From contig OV121088.1 of assembly GCA_921293015.1 (NCBI GenBank), forward strand, positions 29,053,645-29,117,644: a stretch of 64,000 nucleotides of DNA, written 5' to 3'. The notes beneath the pieces were generated by a model, which saw only the letters and a program-made list of their open reading frames with translations, had not been told where the DNA came from and searched no databases. Positions 22,261 through 35,230 of the stretch are shown piece after piece. Position 1 is the stretch's first letter, and each line of letters begins with the position of its first letter. The position numbers and the translations under genes were made by a program. This stretch comes from Phorcus lineatus (taxonomy: Eukaryota > Mollusca > Gastropoda > Trochida > Trochidae).

Positions 22261-25200
22261 GAACTGTTCAAGATAGATTATCACAAACTGTTTTTCAGTT
22301 ATTTATTGTTCATTGCAAAAGATTATTTTAGAATACCTATCCAGTCAACATATCATTCCCTCTAGCTATTGTCAAAAAGGTATTAAGTCTTTGAAAAGTA
22401 TTTAGAATAAAAATTAAGAAGCAGTCATAATGGAGAAATTTTTATTAAATCCTTGCTTCACTTAGAAGTTAAAAGGTTCAAATTATGTGCTTCCCTTAAA
22501 TTCAATTACACCAACATTTCTTTGTTCATTTGCATTTTATCTATGCAAATACGGCTTGATATGAAAAGTCCCCAGTCTTCACAGCTGGCTTTATAAGATA
22601 TGTTTACTGTACAGGTATGGAAGCTACTTAAAAAGTGGGGCACCAATCCTTGTAGCCCCTTTTATCCCTAAACTTTGTTTGCACTTGTGGGTTGGCCCCT
22701 TTTGTGAAAGATTGCAAATTGACCTTCACCTTGTGATAACAGCTTCATGAATCATGGGAGAAATCTAAAAAGGATTTCATGTATCACGATCATGTGAAAT
22801 TTTTGGAAATTTTGATATGTTTGTTTTAGAGATAATTTGGTTTGAGATAAAATTTTTAAAATAATCAGAATTAAAGATACAATTGATTGAAGATGAAATA
22901 TGTTACATGCTGCCTTTGCTTCTTTTCAGCTATTCTGTATATTTGAGTTAATCTTTTAATGGCTCTTATCTAATTTTTCAGACACAGAATATATTACTTT
23001 TGAAAAACTTTTTTCTCTTTCTACTTAAAAAAAGATCTTAAAATAACTATGGATAATGATGTACACAATCCCTCAGCAACTATAAAATGCTAAATTTGAT
23101 AGTAGCATACCATGACTAAAAAAATGAAATGTGAAAGAAAAATGTGTTTTAAGGATTTAGAGATTGAGGTTGTATTCATACTAAAATGATTTAATCAAAT
23201 ACATTATCAATGCAAATTCATTGCACAAAACACAAAAAGGAAAATCAAGTGAAATATGAATAATAAACATTTATTCAAGTGAACTTGTATTGGATATTGG
23301 TTTCACACCACACTAAATTGCAAGATACCCAAGCTACAATGCACAAAAAAGTCATAAATGTTTTAAATGCATTCACAGAGTAAGTTGTGAACAAAAATAT
23401 TTGTTATCTTCCATTCCTCCCGCCATGTACCCAAATCTCATTCATCATGGGTACTTTAGATATGAGGTCGCGACCCCACCCGAGTATTAAACCGCTGAAA
23501 TCACTGTCGCATCCTGTAGCCATACACCTGCTGACCCAAGATTGCAATAGAGAGCAACCAATCAGAGCAGCAAATTGTGTTCATGGATCAATTTGATTGG
23601 TCAAAAGTTTTGATCCCATTGTTATCATGGATTTGATTGGCTGACCAAGTTTTGATTTCAAGATTATGTTATTGGAGTATTAGATGTCACATTGTGTGCC
23701 CAGTGAGAGATTGTGTGCTTTTAACGCATTAATTTCTAAAGGGCTCTATTCCCTGTTATGAATCTTTTTATGATGTTGTCAAGTTACAGTTAGTGCAGAG
23801 TAAACAGCTTGCTCAATATAATGGCAGCCATTTTGATAGCCATTTTTGAGATCAGGTGATCAAAGGTAGAAATGATTGGACTTTTCCTAAAAACTATGAC
23901 TTTTTTAACATAGGTATTATAAATTACATGATGTGATATTTTTGCTTGGATGTTTTTGGTAATATCTCCTCTTTGACTTAAAGGATATCGAAAGAGTAGC
24001 AAAAAATTTAAATAAACTTTATGATAATAACAAATATTTATTCACAAAATATGTTTGTAACTGGCATTTAAAATGGGCTGTTATCAAGAAGATAACATAA
24101 TTTGTTTAATATAAATGTGATTTTGGTAAGAATGGACAAGTTTGTTTTATTTGAGTGAATGGTATTGAGGGGAAGATAGGGAGGGGTAATTTCGACTAAA
24201 AACACTTTAAAGTAAACCATATCAGTGAGCTGGTATTAAAGAATTGAAAAGATTTATCAACCACTGAGCACCAATGAAAAACTGGTCTGAATTAAAGAGA
24301 AATATTAACAAAGGAGACTGTGATACAGTCTTTCCTTCATGCGTGAAAGTCATATTCTTGTCAAGTGTGTCATGTTTTTTTTTTTACAAATTTTGCTTAT
24401 TCAATTTAGGCAAAGGGATCAACTTGATGTGGATATTTAAATCATAACACATTTGGGTGGGGCCCATTCCTGTGGGTGTCACAGTTAATATTACAGTAAA
24501 ATACAATAGATGGTATACTAGTATATGTTATTTTAGATTTCGCATCCCCTAAGTAGGGATTATTCATATCCTAACAAAAACATAAGTAAGGTAGGGATTT
24601 AATGCAGTTTTAAGCTTAATTTTTGTGAAAATATTTTGTGTTGCAGGAATATTTTATTGAGGAGTCATTCACCCTTTTATAGGTTAAATATGATATAGAG
24701 CTGATTTGACACTTTAGAATAACATGATTAAGATGATGAAAGGTTTTACTGAAAGTTTTTCCTGTTCACATGATACTGTCATCTCAGGACCACAAGGAAG
24801 GCTCTATTTCTGGTGTCCACCAATTTTCATTTGCCCTTGAAGACACCGAAGCAAATTCTATGGAAATTCTATGTCAAAACTTTCCTTTTAAGTATATATG
24901 ATACTGTAAAATATATTTTCATCTCATCACTCAACCTGTTCATCCAAATTTTAAGAAAATATATCACATATGTAAAAGTATCAACTATCAAGCCTGAACA
25001 AATTGCCGTCATTTTAGTTTGTGCTTAAGAGCATTTATTATGTCAGTCTCGTAAATTTTTAATAATTTTTCATGGTTCATCCTCAAATTTATTCATATTA
25101 ACAATAAAGCGCTATTATACAGCTACAATGCTCAAAGGCACTTTGTTTTCCCCTTGGTCAGTTGGGTAATATTAACAATATCCTAAGTACCATATTGTTG

Positions 25201-26448
25201 AACATTGTAGCCTATTAAGTGATTTTGATGTTATTGATATGTATGACAGAGGAGATGAGTGATATGTCTTATGTCATATTTCCCTTGTTGTGATCAGAGG
25301 CAGTTTGATTATATCATTAACAAAACTGAAAACACATGTTTTATTTGTGAAAGTCATGGTTGTCACTTTTTTTTCAATAAAAACATTTGCAAGGTTAGTT
25401 GCATTCAATATTTTTTACTTTGATAGGTTAGAGTATGGATGAATTTGTTAATTTTCCTCATAAAAGGTATTGTTTAATTCTGATAACAAACTATGTTTGC
25501 CATGAAGAACAAGATGTCGTAAGATAGCCTATGCTTTGAGTTAGCTCTTCTTACCTTTCTTAAAGTTATTTTTATTTTTTCTACAAATGTATGTCCAAAA
25601 AATTATTTGGCTCTGAAAATTTTCTTTGCGGGAAAGAGTCCTCTTTTTAAACTTTTAATATTAAGTTATGTTATAAATATGCTAATGGTAGAATTTTGTC
25701 TTTGAAATTTCATATTGATAAAAAACCTTGTAGACCAAATTGTGTAGTATGAAGATTGATACTTGCCGATCCAATGAATAATACTGTAACAAGCTTTTGA
25801 TGTGCATTATTCTGTTTCAGAAGCACGGAAATTAGAAGCTCCATATGAATAATATCTTGTAAAGATTTGTTTTATTCAAAAGGCAGATGGTGTTTTCACT
25901 TTGAAGAATGTTAGGCAGGAGTTTTTTACAAAATCAAAAAGTTCCCGAATCAATATCAAACCCTACAGGGACCTTTCATGCCCTAGGGATTAACTTTAGC
26001 AGGTTGAAGCACGCTATTTTATCCATTCTGTCAGCAATATCAATTTACATAAATCACATCAGCATATTCCCAAGTTTAGCTTATGAGTTTCAACTTCATT
26101 GTACAAAATCAAAATGGCCGCTGTCATAAAAGAGCAACTCTTGCTTTCCATTCAGTTTGTAATAGCTAGGATGTAATAGTTCCTTCCCCTGAGGAATGAG
26201 AGGGACATTACTTCAGAGTCTGAACAAGTTCCTGGACAAAAACAGGATCAGTAAATCAAATAGCTCTGCCCTCCAACTTGAATCCTGATAAAGGACCGGA
26301 TTGTCATCTAAAATTTCATCCCAAGTTAAGAAAAGCAGGGCAAACTAGCAATGGATATTTATTCGTTTTTGACCCTGATCGTGAGTTTCTCAATAAGGAT
26401 TAGACTCTTGAGGATAACTGTTCTTCTAGCTGTGACAGTTCATAAGCT

Positions 26449-26910
26449 CCCGGGACAAAACTGTCTCTAGCCTGTCTCCTAGTCTTTTATATCATTTCTC
26501 TCTTTTCATCTCCCTTGAAACTCTCGGACAAAACTGTGTCTAGCTTGTCTCCTAGTCTTCTAAATCATTTCTCTCTTTCATCTCCCTTGAAACTCTCGGA
26601 CAAAACTGTCTCTAGCCTTTCTCATAGTCTCCTTAGTAATTTCTAAGCCTTTAAATTTGTAGACAAAACTGTCTCTAGCCTGTCGCCTAGTCTTCTAAAT
26701 CATTTCTCTCTTTTCATCTCCCTTGAAACTCTCGGACAAAACTGTCTCAAGCCTTTCTCAAAGTCTCCTTAATAATTTCTCCCTATATATAAGCCTTCAA
26801 ATTCCTAGACAAACCTGTCTCCAGCCTGTCTCTAATCTGCTAAATCATTTCTCTCTTTTCATCTCCCTTGAAACTCTTGGACAAAACTGTCTCTAGCCTT
26901 TCTCTTAGTC
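26449..26910 (+). repeat. Minisatellite, about 73-bp unit x ~6-7
   Basis: The word GGACAAAACTGTC or a close variant recurs at 26452, 26526, 26598, 26661, 26734, 26807 and 26879. Two unit types alternate, one containing CATTTCTCTCTTTTCATCTC and one containing TCTCCTTAATAATTTCT, giving a roughly 140-bp higher-order period in the later part. On the + strand the array is pyrimidine-rich. Confidence 0.8.
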
Positions 26911-28094
26911 TTCTGTTTTTGTTAAAAAAGTCTAGAAAACATTAGCAAATCTAGATCCCTTAATTCCATATGCCCTCCTTTCTGACTTTTCATGTTTATT
27001 TGCAAGGAAATAAATAACTCCTCAGAGCAACGTCTTTCTCTAATTTGATTTGAAAAAAATCCCAGTTTCGGGATTGTATTTATTGTCCAAAAACTTAGTG
27101 ATAGTCTTCTTAAAAGGTATGTAAACATCAAGACCAGATTTCAGAATTATATATCTTCGGATGCTGCTTGAATATCTATGTTAGAATGCTCCATTTTATA
27201 TTTCATATTCGTAAAATATGAAGACGAGTATATTTTTTAATAACCAACTTAAAATGTTGAATAAGTTTACATGTTTCATAAAAGATTTTTTCAGTATTTC
27301 ATTAACCCTTTGATTAGTTGTCCAAGCATTTTCATGGATAATCTACCTTCAGGAAAACAGACAATCCATGATGATTTTGTGTCATAAAAAGTAGATATCT
27401 TTTTACTGAAACTTCACAATTTTTTGACATTTAGTTCAGCACCTGAATTAATGACGTCAATTTTTTAATGCATAATTCATGACAATACTTTTGCCAGCTT
27501 TATCAAAAAAATATCAGAGCTTTTCGAGACAAGATGTGAGTCTAATTGCAAACAAGAGCCTGTTTCTATGGATTCCGTGGTCACTTGTTCAAGCATTTTA
27601 GGTTTGAATGGTGTAGAAACTGCCTGGCTTTAGAAAGAGATGGTTTGGCTAGTCGCATTGTCTGTCCAGGGAATAAAACCCTTTGAAATGTGTAACTCTT
27701 TTGTGGCTATGCATAACACAAAACATGTTCGCTACAAGTAAATTGAATTCGAATCTCTTTTGAGTTTTCCTTTAAAGATATTTTTGTATAATCTTTTTAG
27801 AACTGGTTAGCTCATCATGTTTATTTTTCTGCAAATATTTTTCTGCACTTCTTCATTCAACCATTGAATATTCTGTTATTTCATCATTGAATAATACATG
27901 TTGAATATCACATCCCATGGATTTTCATTTTTCAATGTTTTTTTTTCAATTTTGACTAGTTTTGGACAAATGGAAAAAAGAAAAAGTCGTGAGATTTACC
28001 CAAGTATCCAGCAGTTATGCCTGATTATTGAGTGAACAATCAGTCGTTTACGACCAATGGGAAGAAGGACACAGTGTCCTTCCCGATCACTCCA

Positions 28095-28320
28095 AAAAGC
28101 ATCCCAAGTAAACAGCAAAAACTTATTTCATTGGAGGAACATATTTAAAATCAATTTTATTTTGGTTTCACCACAATTGTAAAAGCATATCTTCGCAAGG
28201 GGTGTACAATGAGTATCCCAAGTGTTTAGCACTTCCTATTGGAGGTACACGGTTTTAGATCAGTGTAATTTGGTTTGGCCACACTTGAATAAGCATACCT
28301 TTGCAAGGGGTTGCACAACT
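28095..28320 (+). repeat. Diverged tandem duplication, about 110-bp unit x 2
   Basis: Two successive blocks share ATCCCAAGT..., TTGGAGG, TTTTGGTTT..CCACA and AAGCATA.CTT.GCAAGGGGT in the same order at about 75% similarity. Further short direct duplications follow at 28432-28480 and 28605-28735 (GATTGGCTCTATTTAGAGTA repeated). Confidence 0.6.
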
Positions 28321-29629
28321 TCCCTCTCAAGTCATAACTTGTGCCAGCTGCAATTACTAACCAATGTAAGTCTTACAGCATTTCCCCAAATGTTGTGTGC
28401 CTGCATTCTAGGCTACTGTGACGGAGCTTCATAGTCTAATGAGAAATGTTATGAAGACGGCTTTATAGTCTAATGAGAATTGTTAAGAAAATTGCATCAT
28501 TTTGCCAGAGGGGGCAGCACTGAATTGTTTGGGTGCTCAGCACTAAGGCTTAATTTAGCCAGTGATGGAGACTGGTGTGAATTAACAAATTGCGGGAGAA
28601 GTTTGGGTCTGTATTGTTAATTGTAGATTGTTATCTTGTAAAAAGATTGGCTCTATTTAGAGTACGAGTCTGTATTGTATAATATAGAGTGTTTTCTTAC
28701 TATTAGATTGGCTCTATTTAGAGTAACAAACGGATAAAACACTAATGCACATGGCTTTTTTATCAACTGTTGAAGTCAGTTTTGATGCAGTTGGAAAGTT
28801 TTATATGTATGATGGTGATAGGAATGCTTATGAGAGTCATTTAAAGTGAATGAAATTACTCATCTCACAAATTCATTTATTTCTGAAACATGTGTTACAT
28901 CAGTTGAATTTGTTGATATTAATTTGTGTAATATGATGAAGAAGAGTTATTCTTACAAGTTATCTTTAATATTAATTAAGATTCAACAAAATAAAAGAAG
29001 ATTTGTTTGAAATGAATGGGATATCTAGAGATGAGAGAGAACAAGTTCATGGTTTTACAACTTCTTTATAGCAAGATTGAATTGTACTTTGGATACTAAG
29101 ACCATTATCGAGCAAGATATATATGTAGAGATGTTTGACAGTTTTTTATTCAAATAAAACATTACCTGGACACCGAAAGCTTATGCTAATAGCTCTCTGC
29201 AAATTTTCTGCAAAAAAGGCAAAACAATCAAAAAAGATTAATGATCTATTCAAGTTTGTTGTTATGTATCAACAATAAAAATAAAAACTCATATTTTTTA
29301 AATAGATTCCAAAATGTATTGAACGCTACACTATTTTCTGACGTCGTGTCACGCTATATGCCAACGCATCATATTACTATTATCTATGAACGTGAATGAT
29401 ATAATCAAACTCACCTGGAACAGATTGAAGTTAGTTTTCACAATCACAGAAGAATCACCAAAGTTTAAGTAAACACCAAGGATACAAAAACAGCACTGAG
29501 TAAATACTCAAGGCGTGAAAACCACTCGTTTTTGACCTCATGAATATTAATGAACATGACTAGTAAACAGTACTTAAAAGTAAGCGACCACTGACGGAAT
29601 AGTTAGTATTTGCAGGTGTCGTCGGTCAA

Positions 29630-29837
29630 AGTCTTCAGCGTTAGATATATTTGCTCTGGTGTCCATATTCTTGGCTTTGACACTAAAAGTTCAATCTTTT
29701 GCATAATGTAGATATTCTATGTGAAAAACCTTACACAGTCTTCAGCGTCAGATATGTTTGCTCTGATGACCATATTCTTGGCTTTGAGACTAAAAGTTCA
29801 ACCTTTTGCATAATGTAGATATTTTATATGAAAATCC
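29630..29837 (+). repeat. Direct tandem duplication, 107-bp period
   Basis: AGTCTTCAGCG starts at 29630 and again at 29737. The two roughly 100-bp units share most bases, including CCATATTCTTGGCTTTGA and TTTTGCATAATGTAGATATT, with scattered substitutions. Confidence 0.85.
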
Positions 29838-31134
29838 TTGCATACATATGTATATAAAGATGTTACCTGGAAACTTTTTCATTAATTTTCGTCTTTATAT
29901 TTGACCAACGTTTCTCAAAGACTTAGTGAGTAAAATTGTGGTGCCAATTATCCTGCAAACCAAAATTCTTTGGTGCTGATTAAATCAGCATCTAAAGTGT
30001 TAACATAACGCTTAATTATCTTAGGTTATCATTGACTGACTAAATCACCATGGAAACAATGAAATGATTTGCTGACCATTCCAACATATTAACGTAAAAT
30101 AACTGTTGCAAAAATGAAATGACTTGCTGACCATTTTGGCGTTAATTTGCATTGTCTTTTGTAAAATATGGTAGATGGCAAAACATGTATTTACATTTCA
30201 GCCATTTTGAGTTCTTTTGTTTTGGTTTTAATTGATGAATATGATAAGAAAGTTACTGTTCTCTTTAAAGTGAACTGATTAGAAAAATGATTTTATTAAA
30301 TCTTAAATAGTTTTTTCTCAACAATGGCCATTGTGTTAAGTCCATGTTTAGATACTGAAATGTAAAATTTAACTTAATATTTTATGTTGAACATTTTTGC
30401 AATCTATTCTAGATCCATGCATATTCACTTTCAAAAACAAGACCCCTAACATCCAAATGACAATCCAGGAAGCTTTATAACAGCAATTGACGACATCCAG
30501 CAAGCAGTCATATTAAAATCTTTACATTTCACTCAGCTAGTGTTTGCGACTTTTCACCTAGAAAATATTACCAGAAGCCCTATTGAATGTATTGTATGTG
30601 TTACTTTTCACCCCCGGGGGTTTGTCAGGGGTTGTAATCATTGTCTGTTTTAGGGACCTGAGACTGTCCCTTTTAAGGGTCCAACAATGAATGAGGTTGA
30701 AAACTGTCCCTTTTAGAGGGATTGGTGAATGCAGTGTCTCAGGAGTGATTGAATCTGCTTTGTGAACGCTGTCCCTCTCTGGGAGCCTGTGATAGAATCT
30801 TGCTTTGTGAATACTGTCACATGTACCTGTAGATCGTTATTGACAGCTTTGAGAATACCTGCCCGCTGACAATCGTGTGAAAACACCTTGATGTCTTGTA
30901 ATCTGTCCATCAACATTTATTTCTTCTCCGAGAATTTATTATCTTATTTTTTTGGTAGTGGTTTCTTGAGAATGTGTTGGCCTGCTTTTCTTATGATGTC
31001 AAAAGATTTTGATAAAGCTAATGTATTGGAGGGTTGTGTACTGGATACTCTAAAATTATTTCCTTTTAGTGACATTGTGAACTTGCAAATATGAATTAAA
31101 TTTCTGTATAATTTTCTGATTCTGAATAAATTTA

Positions 31135-31468
31135 CTTAAAGTTAAAGGGGCGGGATAGCCCAGTGGTTAGCTTCAGATCAAGAGGTCCGTGGTTCAAATT
31201 CCGCCAGGGGCTCGGCAACTTTGTCTGCAGCAGAAAACTGTTCTATAGGTAGTCAGGATTGGGTGCAATGCTACACTGAATTTCAGCGCAGTACCACCCA
31301 TGGTTTGCTAGTTCCAGCCGATGCTCGCAGGTTTCACATCAATGCATAGCCACAATGGTGTTTCGTGCTTTCTCGGCCCTGCAATAATACTAGCAGCCAT
31401 GATATCAGTGAAATAATCTTGAAAGCAGCGTTTAACACCAACTCACCTCACCTCACCTTAAAGTTAAA
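31135..31468 (+). mobile_element. tRNA-derived SINE with target-site duplication
   Basis: The element at 31147-31456 (310 bp) has a tRNA-like head with a pol III A box (TAGCCCAGTGG near 31156) and B box (GGTTCAAATTCC near 31191). It has an unrelated body, and a 3' end AGCAGCGTTTAACACCAAC followed by a CTCAC-type tail (three units). The 12-bp word CTTAAAGTTAAA flanks it on both sides (31135-31146 and 31457-31468), a retroposition footprint. Its 3' end resembles, in reverse orientation, the 58-bp elements at 43837 and 51038, suggesting they share one mobilising LINE. An apparent 73-codon frame inside it is not a gene. Confidence 0.9.
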
Positions 31469-31968
31469 AGTTAAATTGCTATCATTAAGTTTAATGGTAC
31501 TGTCAGTATACACGTATAATAGAAACATTAAAGTAAATGTCAAATTAACAGTTGAAAATTCACGCTTCTTTCTTATCATACAGTAAAATAGTCAGACTAA
31601 TTTACATGCCTTGCAAACAAGATTTCCCTATGAATTATTTCAACCTATATTTCTTAGATCCCCAAACTCATTTGACTTAATTTGAATTATAAAGAAATTT
31701 TGAAATTCTCAAAGTATTTTCTTCTTGCATGGAAATAAACATTTTGAGTTTATTTTTTCCTCAAACAAATAATGAAAGATGTCCTCTTAAATTGAAACCA
31801 TTTATGATCATCATAAACTAGAAAATGATTTCAAATTAAATTCATATGTCGAGACTTATTTGAAGTCGTGATCAAACATTTAGGAAATTATACATATAAG
31901 CACAGCCTTGAATTACCCCTCTCAAAAAAGAGACGGAATGCCTGATGTTCATAAGATTCATGTGAATT

Positions 31969-32238
31969 GTGGAATGTTTTGCAATACTCTTAAGGAGAGA
32001 CGCGCTCTATCTACAACAACATCTAAAACGCGCGTGCAATATTGCGGTGCAGCTCATTAGAGGGGTCTGCCAATTGGAGGGGAGATGCATATATATTCCA
32101 CGCAGTCAGCGGAAGTCTATTCACAAGTCCCAGCTGTTCCAATATATGAATTATGATTTTATCCACCTTAGAATCTCTCGCGTTGCAAACGGCGAGAAGC
32201 AAGCGAGAGTGAATGTGGCTGATGTCAAAGAGAGGTAG
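31969..32238 (+). other. Orphan 89-codon open frame in a GC-richer island
   Basis: Unrecognised. The frame encodes 89 residues, moderately basic with Cys residues in its first half, centred on a CQLEGRCIYIPRSQRKS segment. Base composition (about 45% GC by eye, several CG dinucleotides) stands out against the AT-rich intron. A second frame (ATG at 31939) overlaps its start. No splice context or domain could be assigned. It may be a fragment of a transposable-element protein. Flanking duplications were not found. Confidence 0.3.
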
Positions 32239-32904
32239 AGAACTTGTACAAATAGACAGGAGAAAGAAGGGGAATGGAAAAGAGGGCTGATTGGGGGGAA
32301 TTGAGGGAGGTTAAGCGTAATGTATTACGTGGACTTGTTTATTATTGGGTTTTTGATGGAAAATAAAATGTAAATTTGTTATATATTGGAACGAACAAAT
32401 TACAATTATACAAATTCTTAAAACATTTTTAGACAATTATTTTGTGGGATTGTAACTAAAACTCTCAGATCTCAGCACCAATCCCAAAAGCTTATATCCA
32501 GTCAGCAACCAAGTCCTCTATTGATTTTCAATAAAGTTAGAATAGGAGGAAATGAAGATGGTGGGCATTTTTAATGTTTGTTTAGGATACTTCGAATCCT
32601 TTGAATCTTGCATTATATGGGTACAACCGACGATAACCAGTACTTGAACCCTCAACTCAAAGTCCCAGAATGATTTTTGTTAGCCTACCTATTCGAGTGA
32701 CCTTTTCTTGTATATGCCCTTCGTTTACGAGTCCCATTTCAATCAGTTATTAATCACATTGGCTTAACAATATTTTAAGTGTTTGGCTTAAAAAGATTGA
32801 ATGTTGTATGCTGTAGGCCCAAGGAAGGGAAGTTGCCGTTTTCAGGATTGTAAAGGTCTTTGGGTGCAACGGTTATTTGGGATACTTATGAATGAAATGA
32901 TATA

Positions 32905-33270
32905 CCGTATTCGACGTGATAAGCGCCCGGGGTGCTTAAAAAATTGGTAAAAGGGGGCGCTAATTAAAACGATAAAAATTGTCCTCAAGTTTAGTCTTGA
33001 AAGTGGTTTCTTATGATACACATGTCTTGAAATATGGTTTTATAACTTTTATCATTTTGATGGTGGCTGGAGGTCTTGAAATACCCTGTATTCTTCACTT
33101 TAGTGGAAGTAAAAGACTTATTGCAAGACTGAAAAACCTCACTCAATGAATCAGCATGCAAGGTAAGCAATGTTGAGAGGTGGGCGCTAAATCAGGACTC
33201 ATATTGTTCAGTCAAAAACGTGGTGGGTGGGCGCTTATAGGGGAGTGGGCGGTTATTAAGTCGAATACGG
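32905..33270. mobile_element. MITE with TA target and CCGTATTCGAC inverted ends
   Basis: The left end TA/CCGTATTCGACGTGATAAGC and the right end, reverse-complemented, CCGTATTCGACTTAATAACC form imperfect terminal inverted repeats flanked by TA (32903-32904, 33271-33272). Subterminal GCGCCC/GGGCGC words repeat inside (near 32924, 32965, 33181, 33228). 366 bp, no ORF. The TA target suggests a Tc1/mariner-type partner; this is inference. Confidence 0.8.
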
Positions 33271-33426
33271 TACTTTGCATTGATAAATGGATGAGGGGGG
33301 AAGGGGGGGTATTGGGGAGATGCATTGATAAATAGGGAGAAATTACATAGCAAGGAGTTGGGGAGGTTTATGAATGGACAGAGTCCTTGGTACATCATCT
33401 GAAAGAGATACTTATGAATGACAGTC

Positions 33427-33516
33427 GGTGTACATACAGTAAATGGGTGGTGTACATACAGTAAATGGGTGGTGTACATACAGTAAATGGGTGGTGTACA
33501 TACAGTAAATGGGTGG
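33427..33516 (+). repeat. Tandem repeat, 22-bp unit x 4
   Basis: GGTGTACATACAGTAAATGG followed by GT recurs at 33427, 33449, 33471 and 33493 with essentially no divergence. It makes spurious Thr/His/Tyr-rich frames on the - strand. Confidence 0.9.
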
Positions 33517-35103
33517 TACCAAACATAACAGAGTGTAGTTGGGCCTGTTTGAAGTTAACCTGGACAGAAAAAGGATTGAGAATAAGATCTTTTCTTTGTC
33601 ATTTGAATAGGAGAAAAGATGAATGATTGTAACATACAAGTATACATGTTAGAAATTGTAGTGAAAGGCTGGTATGGCTTGAAGATAACCTGTGTGTTGT
33701 AGAAAATTTAGTTTTAGAGTAGAAGAATCTTGAAAAGGAAATTGTGCCCTTAACTGCACTCATTTTGACCCACAAGTATATACATTAGGACAATCGAACG
33801 AAATAGTTGACAAGGCCTGAAGGTTGGTCATTTGGTGCAGAAAGAGTCAATTTGAGAGTGAAAGTCTTTAATCTTTTCACCAGTTGGGAAAGAACAGAAA
33901 GAAATTTAATGACTGTCACATCAAAAATATAATTTTAAAAAATGAACCCAGCAAATTTTAACTAATATTGTCAAACGATTAAGTTTAATGAACAAGATTA
34001 ATGCAAAAGTTTGCTGATAATCCTTTACAAATTGAAGATAGATAGAATTTGCTAGACTCGGTAAGGTCTTGGTTCTTAAAGTGCAACTTATATAAACAAG
34101 AGTGACAATGAGATTAGCTAAGGCTTTGTCTCACTTGAGGAGAAGGTGCTAAGGTTAAGCTTAACATTATGCTATGGAATGGTAAAGAAGGTTAACATTA
34201 TTGTAATGTTTAGTCACAACCTTTGCAAAGTATGTTTCTAAAAGGAGCCTTTGTTTATTAGATATGTGAGATAAAAGTATTCCTCAAGGTTGTACAATGG
34301 TCAAGCACGTATCGTATAGGTACCTGTGGTTGAGTTATAGAGATTCACAAGGGTAGGGCTTATGAAGGATAAGTATGAATGAAAGTGCCCCGGTAAGCAT
34401 TGACCCATGTCACGACTACTGTCTTGGCAGTTGAATACAAGCTTCAGATGGAGTAAATTTTGTGTTTTTCTATGATAGTAGTTCTATATGCAAGGTTGAA
34501 TAGCATACAGGAAGTAAGCTTGAATGAGAAGTTATTGGGTGTCATATTCTCATGCTTTTTATCTCATATGAATTTGATAATTTCATAGCTAATTTGAATT
34601 TTGTTTGCCATATCAGATATATGTATTTTGGTTAAGGTTTATATATCAACCATTTGAAAATATGTGTTTTTATGAAAAAGTTCTAAACTAATTTTGAAGA
34701 GCTTGCAGAAAGTAAAGTAAGGTGAAAAATATTAGTTTTTATGATCTAACTTCAAGATACTTGTTAGATTGTTTTGATGATAATTACTTAAAAAAAGCAA
34801 ATATAATAAAAGAATGAATTCAAATAACTTTGGTACTAACAAGTAAGTTGAATGTGTTTTAGAGAGTTTAACAATGCAAAATTTCTAATATTTTATGCAC
34901 AAAAAGAAACTGTTCAGTAAATTCATTTAAAAGTGTTTTTTCTAATTTTTTGCGAAAGAAAAAAGATTCTAAGACTTTTTGCAAACAAAGCAAAAAAAAA
35001 TTTTCAACTACAAAGATAACTCACATGACATAATATACAGAATAAAATTGTGGTAATCCCAAATCTTCCCTTTAGAAAGGAATCTGTTATAAGTCAAATG
35101 TAG

Positions 35104-35230
35104 AACAGGTGGCAGACAGGCATAGCTCCGGTCAGATCAGGGTTACCTGCTGAGTTCAAATCCTGATGGTTTCTCTTCAGGACAAACCTGGTGATGTGTC
35201 AAGAACTATTACTGTCATTTGTATGTCATT
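35104..35230 (+). repeat. Possible SINE head (tRNA-like)
   Basis: AGGCATAGCTCCGGT followed 28 bases later by GAGTTCAAATCCTGAT resembles a pol III A box and B box pair. No clear tail or target duplication was found, so this may be a degraded SINE. Confidence 0.35.

Noticed and set aside
31141..31215. Functional tRNA gene
   Set aside because: A and B boxes are present but no full cloverleaf was seen, and a target duplication encloses a longer SINE.
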